Assembly: GCA_964389925.1 (NCBI GenBank)
Contig: CAYMGE010000023.1
Coordinates: forward strand, 3,361-67,360
Length of the DNA stretch: 64,000 bases
Direction of reading: 5' to 3'
From: CALECP01 sp964389925
GTDB taxonomy: Bacteria; Chloroflexota; Anaerolineae; Promineifilales; Promineifilaceae
Shown: positions 35,134-42,173 of the stretch, in pieces
Layout of the letters: each line of letters begins with the position of its first letter
Numbering within the stretch: the first letter of the stretch is position 1
Made by a program: the position numbers and the translations under genes
The notes under the pieces: generated by a model
Databases searched by the model: none
Seen by the model: the letters and a program-made list of their open reading frames with translations, nothing else
What the model was told of the DNA's origin: nothing

Positions 35134-36630
35134 TTAGTTCATTTCGGCCGCTATTGTCCACCGCGTCAAATCTGCATCAACTTGCTGCAAATCAACTAGC
35201 TTTATGCCCGTTGCATCCCATTTTTTCCGGCGGCAGGCCTGCTTCATAAAAGTGAGACCCTTTTCTTTTGCATGATCATCCCAGCCATTTGCTGAAAAGA
35301 GAACAAAATAGATTTTCCAACGGTGCATATCATTTGGCACAATTGAATCAGCTTTGCTGATTACGGGACTAAGCCGACTAATAGATTCTACTCCTTCGTG
35401 CCAGTGACAGCTTCCCATCACAAGCACATGCTCTTCTCGATTGATCCCCACCACATCGATGTAGACCGTCCGCTGCCATGCTCCCCCTACTTGATCAAGC
35501 ATGTAGGGAATATCTCCATGCACACTGGCACGTAGTAGCCATTCACGGCACATATGTTGCCATGTATTTTGTTCCATGAACTGTGGCAGACTCTTTTCGA
35601 TTGTATTGAGAATTAATTGTTGTTCGCCCAATGCAAGCTGTGCCTGATGAGCGGAAACAAAACGATAATAAAAACGTAAAAATGGATCGGTAATATGATA
35701 ATGACCGCGCCGTGATTTGCTAGGGTCTTCTGTCACAGGGACTTCACGCCTGACAAAACCCGTTTGACGCAAAACACTTAGATATTTTGAAACATGACCA
35801 CGTGATAATCCTGTGCGTGTCGAGATACGAGTATGTGTTTGAGAACCGTAAGCAATTGCACGCATGATCCCAACATAATTGTGTGGGTCGGTGATAAAAT
35901 CTTGTAGCAAGATGCGAGGCTCTTCCTGCATCAGCGTATTGCTGGGCAAAAGTTGATGACGGATATTTTCGAGAATCGTGGTGTTGGGATCAAGTCGCTC
36001 CCAATACGCGGGAACGCCACCCCAAATACCGTACAATGTTGCCCGGTCGGCCGTATCATACTGTGGGAAAAATTGATGAGTCGCCGCATAAGGCAATGGA
36101 GGTAGCTTCACCTGTGCAGTTGCTCGACCATACAAGGGAGCCTCGTATGTAAACATATTTTGCATCAAGCCCATTTGACTGCCTGAAAGTGCCAGTATTA
36201 ACTTTGATTTACTCAACCAACGATCCCATGACTTTTGCAAAACACCGGCTATTGATGGATCAACATCGATAAGGTAGCCCAATTCGTCGATAAAAAGAAT
36301 AAATTTCTCGGCCGATGCCATCAACGCAACCTGTCGAAGCGCCTGCTCCCAGTTCGCATAAGTGAAATCGAGTGGTGCAGGTTCATCGGGCGTTTGATAA
36401 TTATAAAGAGCTTGTGAGAAAGAGCGAAGTTGATCAAGAGCCGAGGTAGGCTCTGCCACCCAGTAGATACCCTTATTGGCATGACGTTGCGTCAACCAGT
36501 GGGTCAACAGGCGGGTCTTGCCAACACGTCGCCTTCCGTATAGAATTAAGAGACTTGCACTGGGTGAAGCCCATAAATCATCTAGCAGGTCAAGCTCGTT
36601 ACTACGTCCGACAAATTGTGGTTTTGACAT
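35134..36630 (-). CDS. Archaeal-type ATPase (ATPase_2) with DUF234-like C-terminus
   Basis: 498 residues from the ATG at 36630; a TTG six codons upstream is also in frame. Residues about 8-230 are the ATPase: FVGRSNELDLLDDLW, Walker A YGRRRVGKTRLL, Walker B FILFIDELGYLID and ALSGSQMGLM. A winged helix follows (RISTRTGLSRGHVSKYLSVLRQTGFVRREV), then a C-terminal domain RRGHYHITDPFLRFYYRFV...YIDVVGINREEHVLVMGSCHW, where the D...GINREEHVLVMGSC stretch has the look of the PD-(D/E)XK fold seen in DUF234. Such ATPases are common beside mobile DNA in archaea and Chloroflexota; the function is unsettled. The 3' end is followed by a hairpin. Confidence 0.85.
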   Translation of the reverse strand: MSKPQFVGRSNELDLLDDLWASPSASLLILYGRRRVGKTRLLTHWLTQRHANKGIYWVAEPTSALDQLRSFSQALYNYQTPDEPAPLDFTYANWEQALRQVALMASAEKFILFIDELGYLIDVDPSIAGVLQKSWDRWLSKSKLILALSGSQMGLMQNMFTYEAPLYGRATAQVKLPPLPYAATHQFFPQYDTADRATLYGIWGGVPAYWERLDPNTTILENIRHQLLPSNTLMQEEPRILLQDFITDPHNYVGIMRAIAYGSQTHTRISTRTGLSRGHVSKYLSVLRQTGFVRREVPVTEDPSKSRRGHYHITDPFLRFYYRFVSAHQAQLALGEQQLILNTIEKSLPQFMEQNTWQHMCREWLLRASVHGDIPYMLDQVGGAWQRTVYIDVVGINREEHVLVMGSCHWHEGVESISRLSPVISKADSIVPNDMHRWKIYFVLFSANGWDDHAKEKGLTFMKQACRRKKWDATGIKLVDLQQVDADLTRWTIAAEMN

Positions 36631-36732
36631 AATTTTCTCAAGAATCAATACCTAAATAAGTGATAGTACTCTACTCAAAGGTAGAGTACCCTAAACAAGA
36701 GTACTTGTCAAGAGCCAATTTTGAAAAAACGC

Positions 36733-36761
36733 AAAATCCCCTCAATTTGAGGGGATTTTTT
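36733..36761. terminator. Bidirectional intrinsic terminator
   Basis: A 10-bp perfect stem (AATCCCCTCA / TGAGGGGATT, loop ATT) is flanked by A4 on the left and T6 on the right, so it can end transcripts in both directions. It lies just downstream of the RHH gene and separates the parA-RHH unit from the ATPase gene. Confidence 0.85.
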
Positions 36762-36798
36762 GATCAGTTATTTATTTTTGCCTGCGCTATCTACGATT

Positions 36799-37173
36799 CT
36801 AAACTTGACTTGACCAGTGAGACTTTCTCGCGGTTAATTTTTCTGTTCGCCGCACAATTTCAGGTCGTTCTCCCGCATCGTAATGTCGGATTGCCATATC
36901 AACCAGCCAACGATACGTTTCTAGCACACCCATCCCCTCTTGTGCTGCAATCTGTTTTATGTAACGTACTTGTCCGGGCGGCAGACTAATTGTTTTGCGC
37001 TTGTACTGCCCAGCCATACTCTTTTCCTGCGTCGCTTTGGCAATGTCACCCGCGCTAACTGTGTCAAGTGGTGTCTCAAATCTTCCGCCCACGGGAGGCT
37101 TTGGTTTTGGCTTTGGCGGGTCATCTTGGGATAGTTGACGCAACTTTGCTAGAGGATCGTTAAATTTCGCCAT
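36799..37173 (-). CDS. Ribbon-helix-helix partner of ParA
   Basis: 124 residues from the ATG at 37173 (MAKFNDPLAKLRQLSQDD). This start overlaps the parA stop by 14 nt; the longer frame from 37236 would overlap parA more. A proline-rich linker leads to a C-terminal RHH-like region: KRKTISLPPGQVRYIKQIAAQEGMGVLETYRWLVDMAIRHY. The strand followed by two helices is the usual RHH layout. Small RHH proteins next to ParA bind centromere repeats and repress the operon (for example the omega/delta system). Heptad repeats upstream of parA are the likely site. A relative lies at 41823. Confidence 0.75.
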   Translation of the reverse strand: MAKFNDPLAKLRQLSQDDPPKPKPKPPVGGRFETPLDTVSAGDIAKATQEKSMAGQYKRKTISLPPGQVRYIKQIAAQEGMGVLETYRWLVDMAIRHYDAGERPEIVRRTEKLTARKSHWSSQV

Positions 37174-38020
37174 TGTGTACTCGCTCCACGACTGCCCAAT
37201 ACGCCTTTGCAGGGGCGGATTTAGGCGCATATTCAAAAATTGTCAAACCACCATCGGCCGCAGGAGACTCTTCGAGCTTAACGCTGGTGGGAATTGACTC
37301 GCTAACGCGCTCACTCCCATACGTTTCACGCAGTGTACTCAGCACCTCACGAGCAAGCACCTGACGACCACGCATAAATGTTGGTACGACCAGCCCCACT
37401 CTGATGGCGATTCCCTCTGCTTGTGCTTCCAGAATATCCCGTGTGTGTCTCACAGCTCCTGCTGCACCGAGATAATCGACCTTGACAGGCACAATTGCCG
37501 CATCGGCAAATTGATAGACTGCGTTGTTGAGCGCATCGAGCGACGGAGGGCAGTCAATGATAATATAATCAAATACGGCCGCAGCATATTTTAATCGCGT
37601 CGTCAACAGTTGGTCGATGGGGACAGAACGAGTTGCGTTGCGCGTCATACGGCTGACAACCTCGTTGACAGCTTCGTTCGCAATTAGGGCTAATTTCGTC
37701 TCTGCGAGCTGATCTGTGGCAGGTATGAGGAATAGGTTAGGTCTTGAGGGTCCGCCTGTTTCAGCGCGATCTGTGGAGAGAATCACGTTATCGGCCGTGA
37801 CTTCCCCCAATAACAATGCACCTATTCCCCCACCCTTCGCTTCAACTCCCAGCGAAGTGCTGCAATTCCCCTGTGGATCGAGATCAATCAGTAAGACATG
37901 ACCTGTCGGCTCACCCATCTCGTTTGTCAATTTACGCGCCAACCCGTGCGCCAAGTTAATCGCCGTTGTCGTTTTCCCCACACCACCTTTTCGATTTACG
38001 ACTGCAAAAATTTTTGTCAT
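37160..38020 (-). CDS. parA: ParA-family partition ATPase
   Basis: 286 residues from the ATG at 38020 (MTKIFAVVNRKGGVGKTTTAINLAHGLA); an upstream in-frame start at 38125 would run through the repeat array. The deviant Walker A KGGVGKTTT, Walker A' LLIDLDPQGNCS and Walker B YIIIDCPPSLDAL are intact. These ATPases move plasmids, chromosomes or protein complexes by ATP-driven patterning on the nucleoid. The coupled RHH gene makes a plasmid- or ICE-type partition pair likely. The presence of such a pair inside the chromosome suggests an integrated replicon or its remains. Confidence 0.9.
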   Translation of the reverse strand: MTKIFAVVNRKGGVGKTTTAINLAHGLARKLTNEMGEPTGHVLLIDLDPQGNCSTSLGVEAKGGGIGALLLGEVTADNVILSTDRAETGGPSRPNLFLIPATDQLAETKLALIANEAVNEVVSRMTRNATRSVPIDQLLTTRLKYAAAVFDYIIIDCPPSLDALNNAVYQFADAAIVPVKVDYLGAAGAVRHTRDILEAQAEGIAIRVGLVVPTFMRGRQVLAREVLSTLRETYGSERVSESIPTSVKLEESPAADGGLTIFEYAPKSAPAKAYWAVVERVHNGEI

Positions 38021-38052
38021 ATCATTCCCAAATGGTTTATTTTCCGAATTAT

Positions 38053-38121
38053 AATGAGTGTAATTGAAAACGCTAGCACTCACTTGAGTGCTTATTGAGT
38101 GTTTGTTGAGTTCAATTGAGT
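38053..38121. promoter_or_regulatory. Array of TTGAGTG heptads upstream of parA (candidate parS/operator)
   Basis: Heptads at 38083-38089 (TTGAGTG), 38094-38100 (TTGAGTG), 38105-38111 (TTGAGTT) and 38115-38121 (TTGAGTG) are spaced 11, 11 and 10 nt, one helical turn. ATGAGTG at 38053-38059 and the inverted CACTCA at 38076-38081 extend the array. Helically phased heptads next to parA are the type of site used by omega-like RHH proteins. Confidence 0.65.
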
Positions 38122-38172
38122 GCAAAATCAGCCGTTTCGGGCATGAAAATGACGTTTCTATGACGCATACCG

Positions 38173-38649
38173 TCAGTTGTGGCGTTTATAGAACTGTACG
38201 AAGTTGTGATTAGCTGTTGGGAAAAGCCCATCGGCCGCCTTCCCCCAACCTTCTGAGAGCGTGTCTGCAATCTCCTCAAGCGAGATTGGCTCTATCTTGC
38301 GAGATAGCTCAAGGTTATCGTGTTGATAGAGGTCAGCGTGGAGTAGTTCATCTTCAACCCAGACGCGACCAAATAACCAAGGGGCAGGTGGTTCCATGTG
38401 GAACACACGCTCGTCGCTTAAGTTGATAACGACAAAAAGTGCGGCATCTTTAAGAAACAGTAAATTCCCTTCATTTGCAAAGAAGGCGCGACCATTTGTC
38501 GAGATAAACACGTCTTGGTTATTTAGGGGGCGTATCGGCCGAAAAACAACATTTTCAGCACCCAAATTGTATGCGCCATGCTCTTCAATTGAGAGTGAGA
38601 AGTTGTGTGAGGTTGAGCGAATTCTAAAACGAATGATTTGTGAATCCAT
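38173..38649 (-). CDS. 158-residue protein of unknown function
   Basis: I do not recognise it. It is soluble, mostly beta in its first 100 residues (IIRFRIRSTSHNFSLSIEEHG, ENVVFRPIRPLNNQDVFISTNGRAFFANEG, AALFVVINLSDERVF), with a helical acidic tail (SLEEIADTLSEGWGKAADGL). It lies between parA and the recombinase on the same strand, ending 152 nt before the parA start, and starts 10 nt downstream of the recombinase stop, so it might be cotranscribed with the recombinase. Possibly a small accessory protein of the integrated element. Confidence 0.6.
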   Translation of the reverse strand: MDSQIIRFRIRSTSHNFSLSIEEHGAYNLGAENVVFRPIRPLNNQDVFISTNGRAFFANEGNLLFLKDAALFVVINLSDERVFHMEPPAPWLFGRVWVEDELLHADLYQHDNLELSRKIEPISLEEIADTLSEGWGKAADGLFPTANHNFVQFYKRHN

Positions 38650-38658
38650 CTGTTGATC

Positions 38659-40293
38659 TTAGATTATTCGGCAGAGAAATGCACTCGAAGGCTCATTCAA
38701 ACAAAATAAGCCTTTGTCGGGGCGGCCGGATTCGAACCGACGACCTCTATACTTAATCCGCCGACCTTTTGGAAGCAAAAAGCATTTGACCTGTACCTCA
38801 TGTACATCCTTTTGCTTATCCAACAGTTGTACCTGTACATTGAGCGTATCCAATAGTCGCCGCTTCTTTTCAAAAGAACAATCTGGCAATTCTTGGCTAA
38901 CCGCCTGAGCCATCTCTATTATAACGTCACGTAACGCTGGTGTGTATTCTGCTTGATCTAACCGAAGCAACAACCCATCCCGCTCTTTCTCCAAACTTTG
39001 CCGCAACTGTTTCTTCTCCCCGATCTTTGATGCCAACGCCGTTGCCACAATCTCATCATCCGTATCTGCAAACGTCGTGACAAGCCGCGTAATACTCCGC
39101 TTTGCCTTAACCAACAATTCCTCAACTACATCTAGTCGCTCTTGCATCGGCCGAGCAGTTGTTTGAGACATCTTCGCCATTGTCTTCAATCCTGCCTCTA
39201 AATTTTCTGGCGAAGTCAATAACTCAACTAACCAATCCCATACTACAGCTTCTACTATATCCGCCCGAATATGGCGCACAGGACAATACTCGATATGCTC
39301 ATAGCGCACCTTCTTACACCGATAGTACACATTGTACCCATCCTTGCGTCGCTTTTTTGATTCACCTGTCAACGCACCCCCACACCGACATCGAATGTGA
39401 CCAGCCAACAAATAAGACCGTCGTTGATTGCGCTTGCTGTATTTCTGGTTCAATGCACGTCGCCCTTGAGCCGCTTCCCATATTGGCTGTTCAACAATAG
39501 CAAGGTTCGTTCGTTCGTGAGTGTGTCCAGACCATTTGAATCGGCCGATATAGTTCTCATTGGTGATGATATTCTTGATCGTCGTTGGATACCAACCACC
39601 ACGTCCTGTACGCCCTCCCTTTTTCACCTGTCCTGGTGTCAAGATACCCTCACTTGTGAGCAATACAGCAATCTGCTTAAACGTTAGTGGATCATTTTGG
39701 TTATCTGTATAGAGATAGAAAATCCGTCGCACAAGCTCTGCACGTTCAGGGTGAATCTCTAAGCGTGCTTCACGATTTCGGCCGATCTTGATATACCCAA
39801 ATGGTGGCGCACCCTGCCCGACATATCTACCCTGCTTCCCCTTCTCGTCAATACCTCGCATCGACCGCTCACGGATCGCCGCTCGTTCCTGAGATGCTGC
39901 CAACCCCTTGAAAAAGGCGATCATGATGCTTGCCATATCATTCTTGACCTCACCCATTTCACAATCGTGAACCTGAACCTGATATTTGGCAAATTGTTCA
40001 ATCGTCGTCAGTAAGCGTGAATACTCATTCTCTGGTGGTCGTGACAACCGATCCAACCGCCAAACGACGACCGCTTGTACAAACCCTGACTGCACCACTT
40101 CCAACAACCGCTTTCCGCCATCCCGCTCATCTAAGCGCGTTGCCCCGCTAATATTATCTTTGATGACTTCCACAACGTCCAAATCATGGCGTACCGCATA
40201 CTCCTGACACCCTTTGATCTGCGTCGGCAAGCTATACCCCTTCGTTTGTTCATTCGTTGAGACTCGTACATAAATCACTGTTGTTACTTTCAT
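38659..40293 (-). CDS. Large serine recombinase of the tRNA-Pro insertion
   Basis: 544 residues. The resolvase catalytic domain opens with VIYVRVSTNEQ, Ser12 being the nucleophile, and contains VVVWRLDRLSR. A recombinase domain follows (PFGYIKIGRNREARLEIHPERAELVRRIF), then a zinc ribbon (IRCRCGGALTG...YYRCKK...EYCPVRH) and a coiled-coil part at about 370-460. Large serine recombinases integrate and excise phages and ICEs at att sites without needing homology. The last 30 or so codons cross the left att core and run into host tRNA sequence: core-encoded RGR is followed by RFESGRPDKGLF. In the excised circle the same frame would end RGRQTIERKLPVMFMAVLPL-Y instead. Confidence 0.92.
   Translation of the reverse strand: MKVTTVIYVRVSTNEQTKGYSLPTQIKGCQEYAVRHDLDVVEVIKDNISGATRLDERDGGKRLLEVVQSGFVQAVVVWRLDRLSRPPENEYSRLLTTIEQFAKYQVQVHDCEMGEVKNDMASIMIAFFKGLAASQERAAIRERSMRGIDEKGKQGRYVGQGAPPFGYIKIGRNREARLEIHPERAELVRRIFYLYTDNQNDPLTFKQIAVLLTSEGILTPGQVKKGGRTGRGGWYPTTIKNIITNENYIGRFKWSGHTHERTNLAIVEQPIWEAAQGRRALNQKYSKRNQRRSYLLAGHIRCRCGGALTGESKKRRKDGYNVYYRCKKVRYEHIEYCPVRHIRADIVEAVVWDWLVELLTSPENLEAGLKTMAKMSQTTARPMQERLDVVEELLVKAKRSITRLVTTFADTDDEIVATALASKIGEKKQLRQSLEKERDGLLLRLDQAEYTPALRDVIIEMAQAVSQELPDCSFEKKRRLLDTLNVQVQLLDKQKDVHEVQVKCFLLPKGRRIKYRGRRFESGRPDKGLFCLNEPSSAFLCRII
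38717..38748 (-). pseudogene. 3' half of a split tRNA-Pro(CGG), attL side
   Basis: On the minus strand this reads AGAGGTCGTC (shared core), then the T-loop GGTTCGAATCC and the acceptor strand CGCCCCG plus discriminator A. Joined to 40959-41010 it gives an exact 74-nt tRNA-Pro with 7-bp acceptor pairing CGGGGCG/CGCCCCG. No CCA is encoded. The segment also codes for the C-terminal tail of the recombinase in this arrangement. Confidence 0.85.
38739..38748 (-). other. Left att core AGAGGTCGTC
   Basis: A 10-bp sequence (plus strand GACGACCTCT) repeated directly at 40959-40968. The two copies bound a 2.2-kb insertion and fall at the variable loop / T-stem position of the split tRNA-Pro. Confidence 0.75.
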
Positions 40294-40400
40294 AGGATTG
40301 CATCCTTTAGCAGATAAGACAAATCACCTTGCCTTCTGCCATCGACCAAAGAAGCCTGCTACTCGTCGGCAAGCTCCTGATAAAATGATTCGGCCGAAAA

Positions 40401-40583
40401 TCAGCCCTTATGCCGTGTCTGTATCTCCTTACTTTCGATGTAACGGATCGCCATTTGGGGAGAGTTCCAACCAAACCAATCCATCAATTCCTTAATGTTG
40501 TAACCTCGTTTCGCCATATCGGTTGTCGCGTAATGTCGGCAATCATGTGGTGATAGAGATTTAATTCCGATCTGTTCACCAAA
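40401..40583 (-). pseudogene. C-terminal remnant of a tyrosine recombinase
   Basis: A 60-codon fragment ends in TGA at 40401-40403 and is closed upstream by TAG. It reads LSPHDCRHYATTDMAKRGY, then NIKELMDWFGWNSPQMAIRYI. The HDCR box (HxxR), the GW at the usual GH/GW position and the final catalytic-type Tyr in RYI match the C-terminus of phage-type integrases. The rest of the gene is gone; a MITE-like element abuts the break. Confidence 0.75.
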
Positions 40584-40584
40584 C

Positions 40585-40726
40585 TAGGGCAATCGCATCT
40601 AACGATTTTTTGGGACGACTCTAGCGACCTTACTCTGGTCACATGAAGCGACAACCCTATTTTTAAGCAAAAACCATGCCATAGTGGAGGGTTTTTCTGC
40701 GAAATTGGCTTCATGCGATTGCCCTA
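40585..40726. mobile_element. 142-bp MITE-like element with 14-bp terminal inverted repeats
   Basis: TAGGGCAATCGCAT (40585-40598) and ATGCGATTGCCCTA (40713-40726) are perfect inverted repeats. The outermost TA on both sides fits a TA target duplication as made by IS630/mariner-type transposases. It has no coding capacity and is inserted against the tyrosine recombinase remnant. Confidence 0.65.
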
Positions 40727-40784
40727 TCTACAATGGGTAGGTTGCAATGTGTCAACAAGAGACACATTTGTAGCCGCATTCCTC

Positions 40785-40810
40785 AAAAAAAACGCACCCA
40801 AACGAGTGCG
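40785..40810 (-). terminator. Intrinsic terminator of the intact tRNA-Pro
   Basis: On the minus strand CGCAC (40810-40806) pairs with GTGCG (40797-40793) and is followed by eight T. It lies 12 nt beyond the 3' end of tRNA-Pro(CGG). Confidence 0.75.
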
Positions 40811-40822
40811 ATTCTTACCATG

Positions 40823-40897
40823 TCGGGGTTGCCAGATTTGAACTGGCGACCTCTGCCACCCGAAGACAGCGCGCTAACCAAACTGCGCCAAACCCCG
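40823..40897 (-). tRNA. tRNA-Pro(CGG), intact, carried by the insertion
   Basis: 75 nt fold into a full cloverleaf: acceptor CGGGGTT/AACCCCG with discriminator A, D-arm GCGC...GCGC, anticodon stem CTGTC/GGCAG with loop TTCGGGT (anticodon CGG), variable AGGTC, and T-arm GCCAG TTCAAAT CTGGC. No CCA is encoded. It lies inside the 2.2-kb insertion, 61 nt downstream of the broken 5' half of another tRNA-Pro(CGG), so that gene's promoter would transcribe it. A terminator follows. Confidence 0.93.
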
Positions 40898-40958
40898 AAA
40901 AGTTAGTAAAGAGGCAAAACAGCCATAAACATCACGGGCAATTTACGTTCGATGGTCT

Positions 40959-40968
40959 GACGACCTCT
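40959..40968 (-). other. Right att core AGAGGTCGTC
   Basis: Direct repeat of 38739-38748. The distance between the copies gives an insertion of 2220 bp. Confidence 0.75.
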
Positions 40969-41010
40969 TCGACCCGAACGAAGCACGCTACCAAGCTGCG
41001 CCACGCCCCG
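40959..41010 (-). pseudogene. 5' half of a split tRNA-Pro(CGG), attR side
   Basis: On the minus strand from 41010: acceptor CGGGGCG, TG, D-arm GCGCAGCTTGGTAGCGT, and anticodon stem-loop CTTCG TTCGGGT CGAAG (anticodon CGG), then AGAGGTCGTC. After this core the T-arm is replaced by unrelated sequence (AGACCATCGAACG). The missing T-arm and acceptor strand are found at 38717-38738. Confidence 0.85.
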
Positions 41011-41159
41011 AATAAGTTGCATTATAACAAGAGATGAATGGGAAGTGCAATCATCACTGAATTTTTGTAAGTTGATAGAAGTAGCACAAATGTTGCAAAA
41101 ATCATAATATCGTTTTCGCGTCACTTGTTAATAAAAATAGAGCAGGCTACGATGCCCCA

Positions 41160-41822
41160 ATGACCCAAAAAATCCTATCTTTAAGCGAAGTGAAGTCATT
41201 TTATAATAATCACGGTTTGAAACAAGATCGCGCTAAATTTGAAGAGGCCGCTTTCAAGGTGATTTTGGCTGAGATGCAACTTGGCAGTGCGGAGTCGTTA
41301 TTTGAATTTGGGTGTGGAACGGGGCGCGTTGCAGTGCAAATGTTGGAGTCTTATCTGTCAGAAACTGCGACATATCAAGGGGTCGATGTGAGTGAAACAA
41401 TGGTCACTATCACCGAGAATCGCCTTGTACGTTTTGGGGAACGGGCGCGGGTCACACTTTCGCAAGGCGGCACAACAATCAAAGCAATAGACGGTCAATT
41501 TGACCGTGTGTTGTCAACGTTTGTATTAGATTTACTGCCATTGAGCGAGATCGAGCATTTTTTCAGCGAGGCATGGCGTATCTTGCAACCAAATGGGTTG
41601 CTGGCAGTGGCAGGGTTGACACATGGCGCAACGCCACTTGCCAAGATCACAGAGCAGCTTTGGATGACTGCTTATCGGATTCGCCCTCGCTGGGTTGGTG
41701 GTTGTCGGCCGCTAAAGTTGACAGAATTTGTGAATTCGGCCGATCTCTGGCAACCACACCATCATCAAGTTGTCACACAGGGTGGCCTCAGCTCTGAAGT
41801 TCTTATCATTCGCAGACGCTAG
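41160..41822 (+). CDS. Class I SAM-dependent methyltransferase
   Basis: 220 residues. The SAM-binding motif I is LFEFGCGTGRVAVQML (about 41-56). The acidic end of strand 2 is in YQGVDVSETMV, and motif IV-like FDRVLSTFVLDLLP follows. This fits a ubiE/Methyltransf_11-type small-molecule or lipid methyltransferase; the substrate is unknown. Its stop abuts the stop of the convergent RHH gene with no gap. It sits between the tRNA insertion and the second ParA/RHH pair. Confidence 0.82.
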   Translation: MTQKILSLSEVKSFYNNHGLKQDRAKFEEAAFKVILAEMQLGSAESLFEFGCGTGRVAVQMLESYLSETATYQGVDVSETMVTITENRLVRFGERARVTLSQGGTTIKAIDGQFDRVLSTFVLDLLPLSEIEHFFSEAWRILQPNGLLAVAGLTHGATPLAKITEQLWMTAYRIRPRWVGGCRPLKLTEFVNSADLWQPHHHQVVTQGGLSSEVLIIRRR

Positions 41823-42173
41823 CTATTTTTTCCACGCTGGCAATGTCACTTTTGATGCGGTGACACGCTCGATTTCTGGGCGCACGCCGTTAACGTGATA
41901 TTCGCGTAGTCCTAGACTTAGCAGCCAACGAGCCGTTTCATTTTTGCCCAAGCCGTTTTCGCGTGCCAAATTTTCGATCTCTTTCTCTAGCTCAGGTAAT
42001 AGCAAAAGCGTTACACGAATGTGTTTGCCAGCCACTTTGGAACTTTTGACCGTTTTGCGTGGTTCTGGGCGGGGTGTATTATTCAGTGGATTCTTGTATC
42101 CAAAACGTTTTTTCTCTTGATTGTGCGAATCATCATAATCAGAAAGGGGGTCTAAAGGATTCTTAGCCGTCAT
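41823..42173 (-). CDS. Ribbon-helix-helix protein, partner of the degenerate ParA
   Basis: 116 residues. A polar N-terminus (MTAKNPLDPLSDYDD) leads to KHIRVTLLLLPELEKEIENLARENGLGKNETARWLLSLGLREYHVNGVRPEIERV, a strand-helix-helix of RHH type. It aligns with the RHH protein at 36799: RWLLSLGLREYHVNGVRPEIER against RWLVDMAIRHYDAGERPEIVRR. The gene overlaps the end of the upstream ParA-like gene by 11 nt, as in the first pair. It probably binds the repeats upstream of that gene. Confidence 0.7.
   Translation of the reverse strand: MTAKNPLDPLSDYDDSHNQEKKRFGYKNPLNNTPRPEPRKTVKSSKVAGKHIRVTLLLLPELEKEIENLARENGLGKNETARWLLSLGLREYHVNGVRPEIERVTASKVTLPAWKK

Noticed and set aside
36799..36905. Reading the RHH genes as CopG-type antitoxins of a toxin-antitoxin pair
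   Set aside because: No toxin gene is adjacent. Both overlap ParA-like genes, so partition partners fit better.
38053..38121. Heptad array read as a CRISPR or long tandem repeat
   Set aside because: Units are 7 nt with 3-4 nt gaps and no spacers; they fit protein-binding sites. No CRISPR array was seen in the window.
40903..41124. Leftward 73-residue ORF over the split tRNA 5' half
   Set aside because: Its first part is tRNA sequence read as protein. Only its end is meaningful, as the tail the recombinase would have in the excised circle.
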